Translations under genes and position numbers: made by a program | Source: Myxococcales bacterium | GTDB taxonomy: Bacteria; Myxococcota_A; Polyangia; Polyangiales; GCA-016699535 | DNA length: 64,000 nt | NCBI GenBank assembly: GCA_016699535.1 | Contig: CP064980.1 | Span: 2,054,001-2,118,000, forward strand | Direction: 5' to 3' | The notes under the pieces: generated by a model | Told to the model about the DNA's origin: nothing | The model's input: only the letters and a program-made list of their open reading frames with translations | Databases searched by the model: none | Shown here: positions 62,366-64,000 of the stretch, in pieces | Layout of the letters: each line of letters starts with the position of its first letter | Position numbering within the stretch: position 1 is the stretch's first letter

Positions 62366-62749
62366 GATGCTGTTTCCGGAGGACTACCTTGATATTGACA
62401 CGCGTGGGACAATACACCAATAAAACGTAGATTCTCCGTGGACATCTTTTCGTGCCCATAGGAGTAGGCCACTGGAGTCCAGCGTTATCACGTGGCTATA
62501 GCCAGCGCTCCTACATTCTGAAACTTAGATAGAACCGTCCGCGCAGCTTGAAAGCCGTGAGGGGCACGCGGATGGTATCGACGAGCATCGTATCGTTATA
62601 ACGTGCGAATTAAATAAGCATCGCCTATCTCGCTTAGGTCGACAACAATGGGCCGGATGGCTGCATGTGGGCGACTTTCGGTTTTGCGCACACTTTGCCT
62701 ACAAAAAGGGCTACGCTCTTGGCCTTTTTGCTAGTATGCTACCGGCACC
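62366..62749. other. 384-bp intergenic region
   Basis: Between the divergent MYXO-CTERM-like gene and pfk. Apart from the hairpin annotated separately, I see no gene or clear RNA. A small ORF here has no support. Confidence 0.6.
62702..62730 (+). terminator. Hairpin CAAAAAGG/CCTTTTTG just before pfk
   Basis: 8-bp perfect stem (62702-62709 with 62723-62730) ending in T5 on either strand, as for a bidirectional terminator. It lies about 20 bp before ATG 62750, so it could be a leader element of the pfk transcript rather than a simple terminator. Confidence 0.5.
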
Positions 62750-64000
62750 ATGAATGATGGATTCCATATCGAAACCCTTGGTGAGACACGTATCAAATCC
62801 CCCATCAAACTGGGGACCCAGCCCGGGGATCTCCTTGCTGATTTTACAGCCGAAGATGCAAGGGTTGTCACCGACACTAATATTAAAGCGATTCAGCGCC
62901 ATATGGCTGCGGGAACCGAACCTCCTTCGCTGGAATTGGCCGGACCGCGAGAGCACATTTATTTTGAACCATCCAAGCTTCGCGTCGGCATCGTCACCTG
63001 TGGAGGTCTTTGCCCCGGCATCAATGATGTGATCCGTGCGCTTGTCATGACCCTTCACCATGGCTATGGCGTCGCATCGATTCACGGCTTCAAATATGGA
63101 TACGCGGGACTCAATCCGGAATACGAATATCCTGTGGTCGATCTCAGCCCTGCCTCAGTGCGCGATGTCCACGGTACTGGCGGTACCATCTTGGGTACCT
63201 CGCGTGGAGGACAGCCCATTGAAGTCATGATTGATACCTTGGAGCAGCTTGATATACGTCTGCTATTTACCATTGGGGGTGACGGCACATTTCGCGCAGC
63301 GCATGCTATTCACGAGCAGCTTAAAGCGCGCGGCGTCAAAACCGGGGTGGTCGCGATTCCTAAAACCATCGACAACGACATTCCCATGGTTGAACGTACC
63401 TTTGGGTTTGACACAGCGGTTGCATTGGCTTCAAGTGCGATTCAATCCGCCCACTCCGAAGCCATATCGGCTGCAAGCGGTATTGGTCTGGTCAAACTCA
63501 TGGGAAGGCATGCCGGTTTCATTGCGGCGAATGCAGCGCTCGCCAATCGCAATGTTAACCTGGTGCTTGTCCCGGAAGTCCCTTTTGATCTTGAGGGTGA
63601 CTCCGGTCTTTATCGTTATTTAGAGAAGCGTTTTTCCAAAGCGAAATCCACGGTCATCGTGGTGGCTGAGGGCGCAGGGCAGCACCATCTTCCTTCGGAA
63701 AAAAGCACGGATGCTTCAGGGAACAAAAAACTTGGCGACATTGGAACTTTCTTGAAGCAGCAAATCGAGAAAACCTTTGCGTATCGAAAGAACTTGACGC
63801 TCAAATACATTGATCCGAGCTACATGATTCGCTCAGCGCCCCCGACACCTCACGATTCAATTTTCTGTGGCTACGTGGCTCAAGCCGCTGCGCATGCAGG
63901 GATGGCAGGAAAAACCGGTATGGCCGTAGGCCGCGCCCACGGTGCCTTTACCCACATTCCTCTGCAAACGTTGGTGCATAAGCAAAAGCGAGTGGATCCA
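62750..64000 (+). CDS. 6-Phosphofructokinase, 5' part (cut by window end)
   Basis: 417 residues are visible and the gene continues past the edge. Family motifs: VGIVTCGGLCPGINDVIRAL (nucleotide site), HGFKYGYAGL, GTGGTILGTSRGG (substrate), TIGGDGTFRAAHAI and AIPKTIDNDIPMVERTFGFD (the TIDND catalytic motif). GGDG favours ATP, as PPi-dependent enzymes have GGDD; the Lys in PKTIDND is a feature of PPi enzymes and of the long ATP-PFK group of plants and trypanosomes. The cofactor should be confirmed. The N-terminal extension of about 80 residues fits the long group. Confidence 0.9.
   Translation, partial: MNDGFHIETLGETRIKSPIKLGTQPGDLLADFTAEDARVVTDTNIKAIQRHMAAGTEPPSLELAGPREHIYFEPSKLRVGIVTCGGLCPGINDVIRALVMTLHHGYGVASIHGFKYGYAGLNPEYEYPVVDLSPASVRDVHGTGGTILGTSRGGQPIEVMIDTLEQLDIRLLFTIGGDGTFRAAHAIHEQLKARGVKTGVVAIPKTIDNDIPMVERTFGFDTAVALASSAIQSAHSEAISAASGIGLVKLMGRHAGFIAANAALANRNVNLVLVPEVPFDLEGDSGLYRYLEKRFSKAKSTVIVVAEGAGQHHLPSEKSTDASGNKKLGDIGTFLKQQIEKTFAYRKNLTLKYIDPSYMIRSAPPTPHDSIFCGYVAQAAAHAGMAGKTGMAVGRAHGAFTHIPLQTLVHKQKRVDP

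Overview
The window looks like chromosomal DNA of a free-living Gram-negative bacterium related to the myxobacteria (Myxococcota, the old Deltaproteobacteria). The evidence is one protein with a MYXO-CTERM-like tail (61433-62365), more than ten predicted lipoproteins with cysteine-rich or Asp/Pro-rich regions, a DUF1552/DUF1592 pair, a Ser/Thr kinase with a coiled-coil sensor region, RCC1 and 'DETDxDCGG' repeat lipoproteins, and an eight-haem lipoprotein cytochrome. Base composition by eye is near 50% GC. I saw no tRNA, rRNA, IS element, prophage or CRISPR array.

Layout. 1-11 kb: end of a TetR regulator, mazG, several secreted lipoproteins (one M23-like), a spermidine-synthase-fold protein, the overlapping efp-epmA pair, deoC, a G-rich purine tract, an RND/MMPL exporter and a thioredoxin-rhodanese fusion. 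11-15 kb: an outer-membrane-type protein followed by a kinase whose N-terminus resembles an ECF sigma factor. 15.2-22.5 kb: an apparent iron-uptake operon behind a near-perfect Fur box (TonB-like protein, DUF4856 lipoprotein, imelysin lipoprotein, HTTM membrane protein, TonB-dependent receptor), with overlapping or closely spaced genes. 22.6-34.8 kb: lipoproteins, a DASS carboxylate transporter, the DUF1592/DUF1552 pair, a cysteine-repeat beta-helix lipoprotein, an OPT transporter, methylglyoxal synthase and a HAD phosphatase. 34.9-44.9 kb (minus strand): a branched-chain amino acid operon in the order ilvB-ilvN-ilvC-leuA-leuC-leuD-cimA-leuB, preceded by a 39-codon leader peptide rich in Val/Leu/Ile codons and an intrinsic terminator, i.e. 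a classical attenuator. 45-50 kb: octahaem lipoprotein, a glutathione-transferase-like protein and a very large calcium-repeat/Cys-repeat/RCC1 lipoprotein.

50-61.4 kb holds a complete succinate-to-propionate module in two divergent operons: mutA-mutB-meaB on the minus strand, and methylmalonyl-CoA epimerase, a CoA-transferase and four subunits of a biotin-dependent Na+-pumping methylmalonyl-CoA decarboxylase on the plus strand. Together they would convert succinyl-CoA to propionyl-CoA, pump Na+ and recycle CoA. The window ends in the MYXO-CTERM-like protein and the start of a phosphofructokinase.

A quality warning: at least seven genes carry a small indel that breaks the frame, mostly in a short homopolymer (deoC, RND, DUF1592, leuD, ilvC, the 46.8-kb lipoprotein, mmdB), and leuB has an in-frame stop. 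The pattern suggests sequencing indels rather than real decay, so these genes are annotated across the break.
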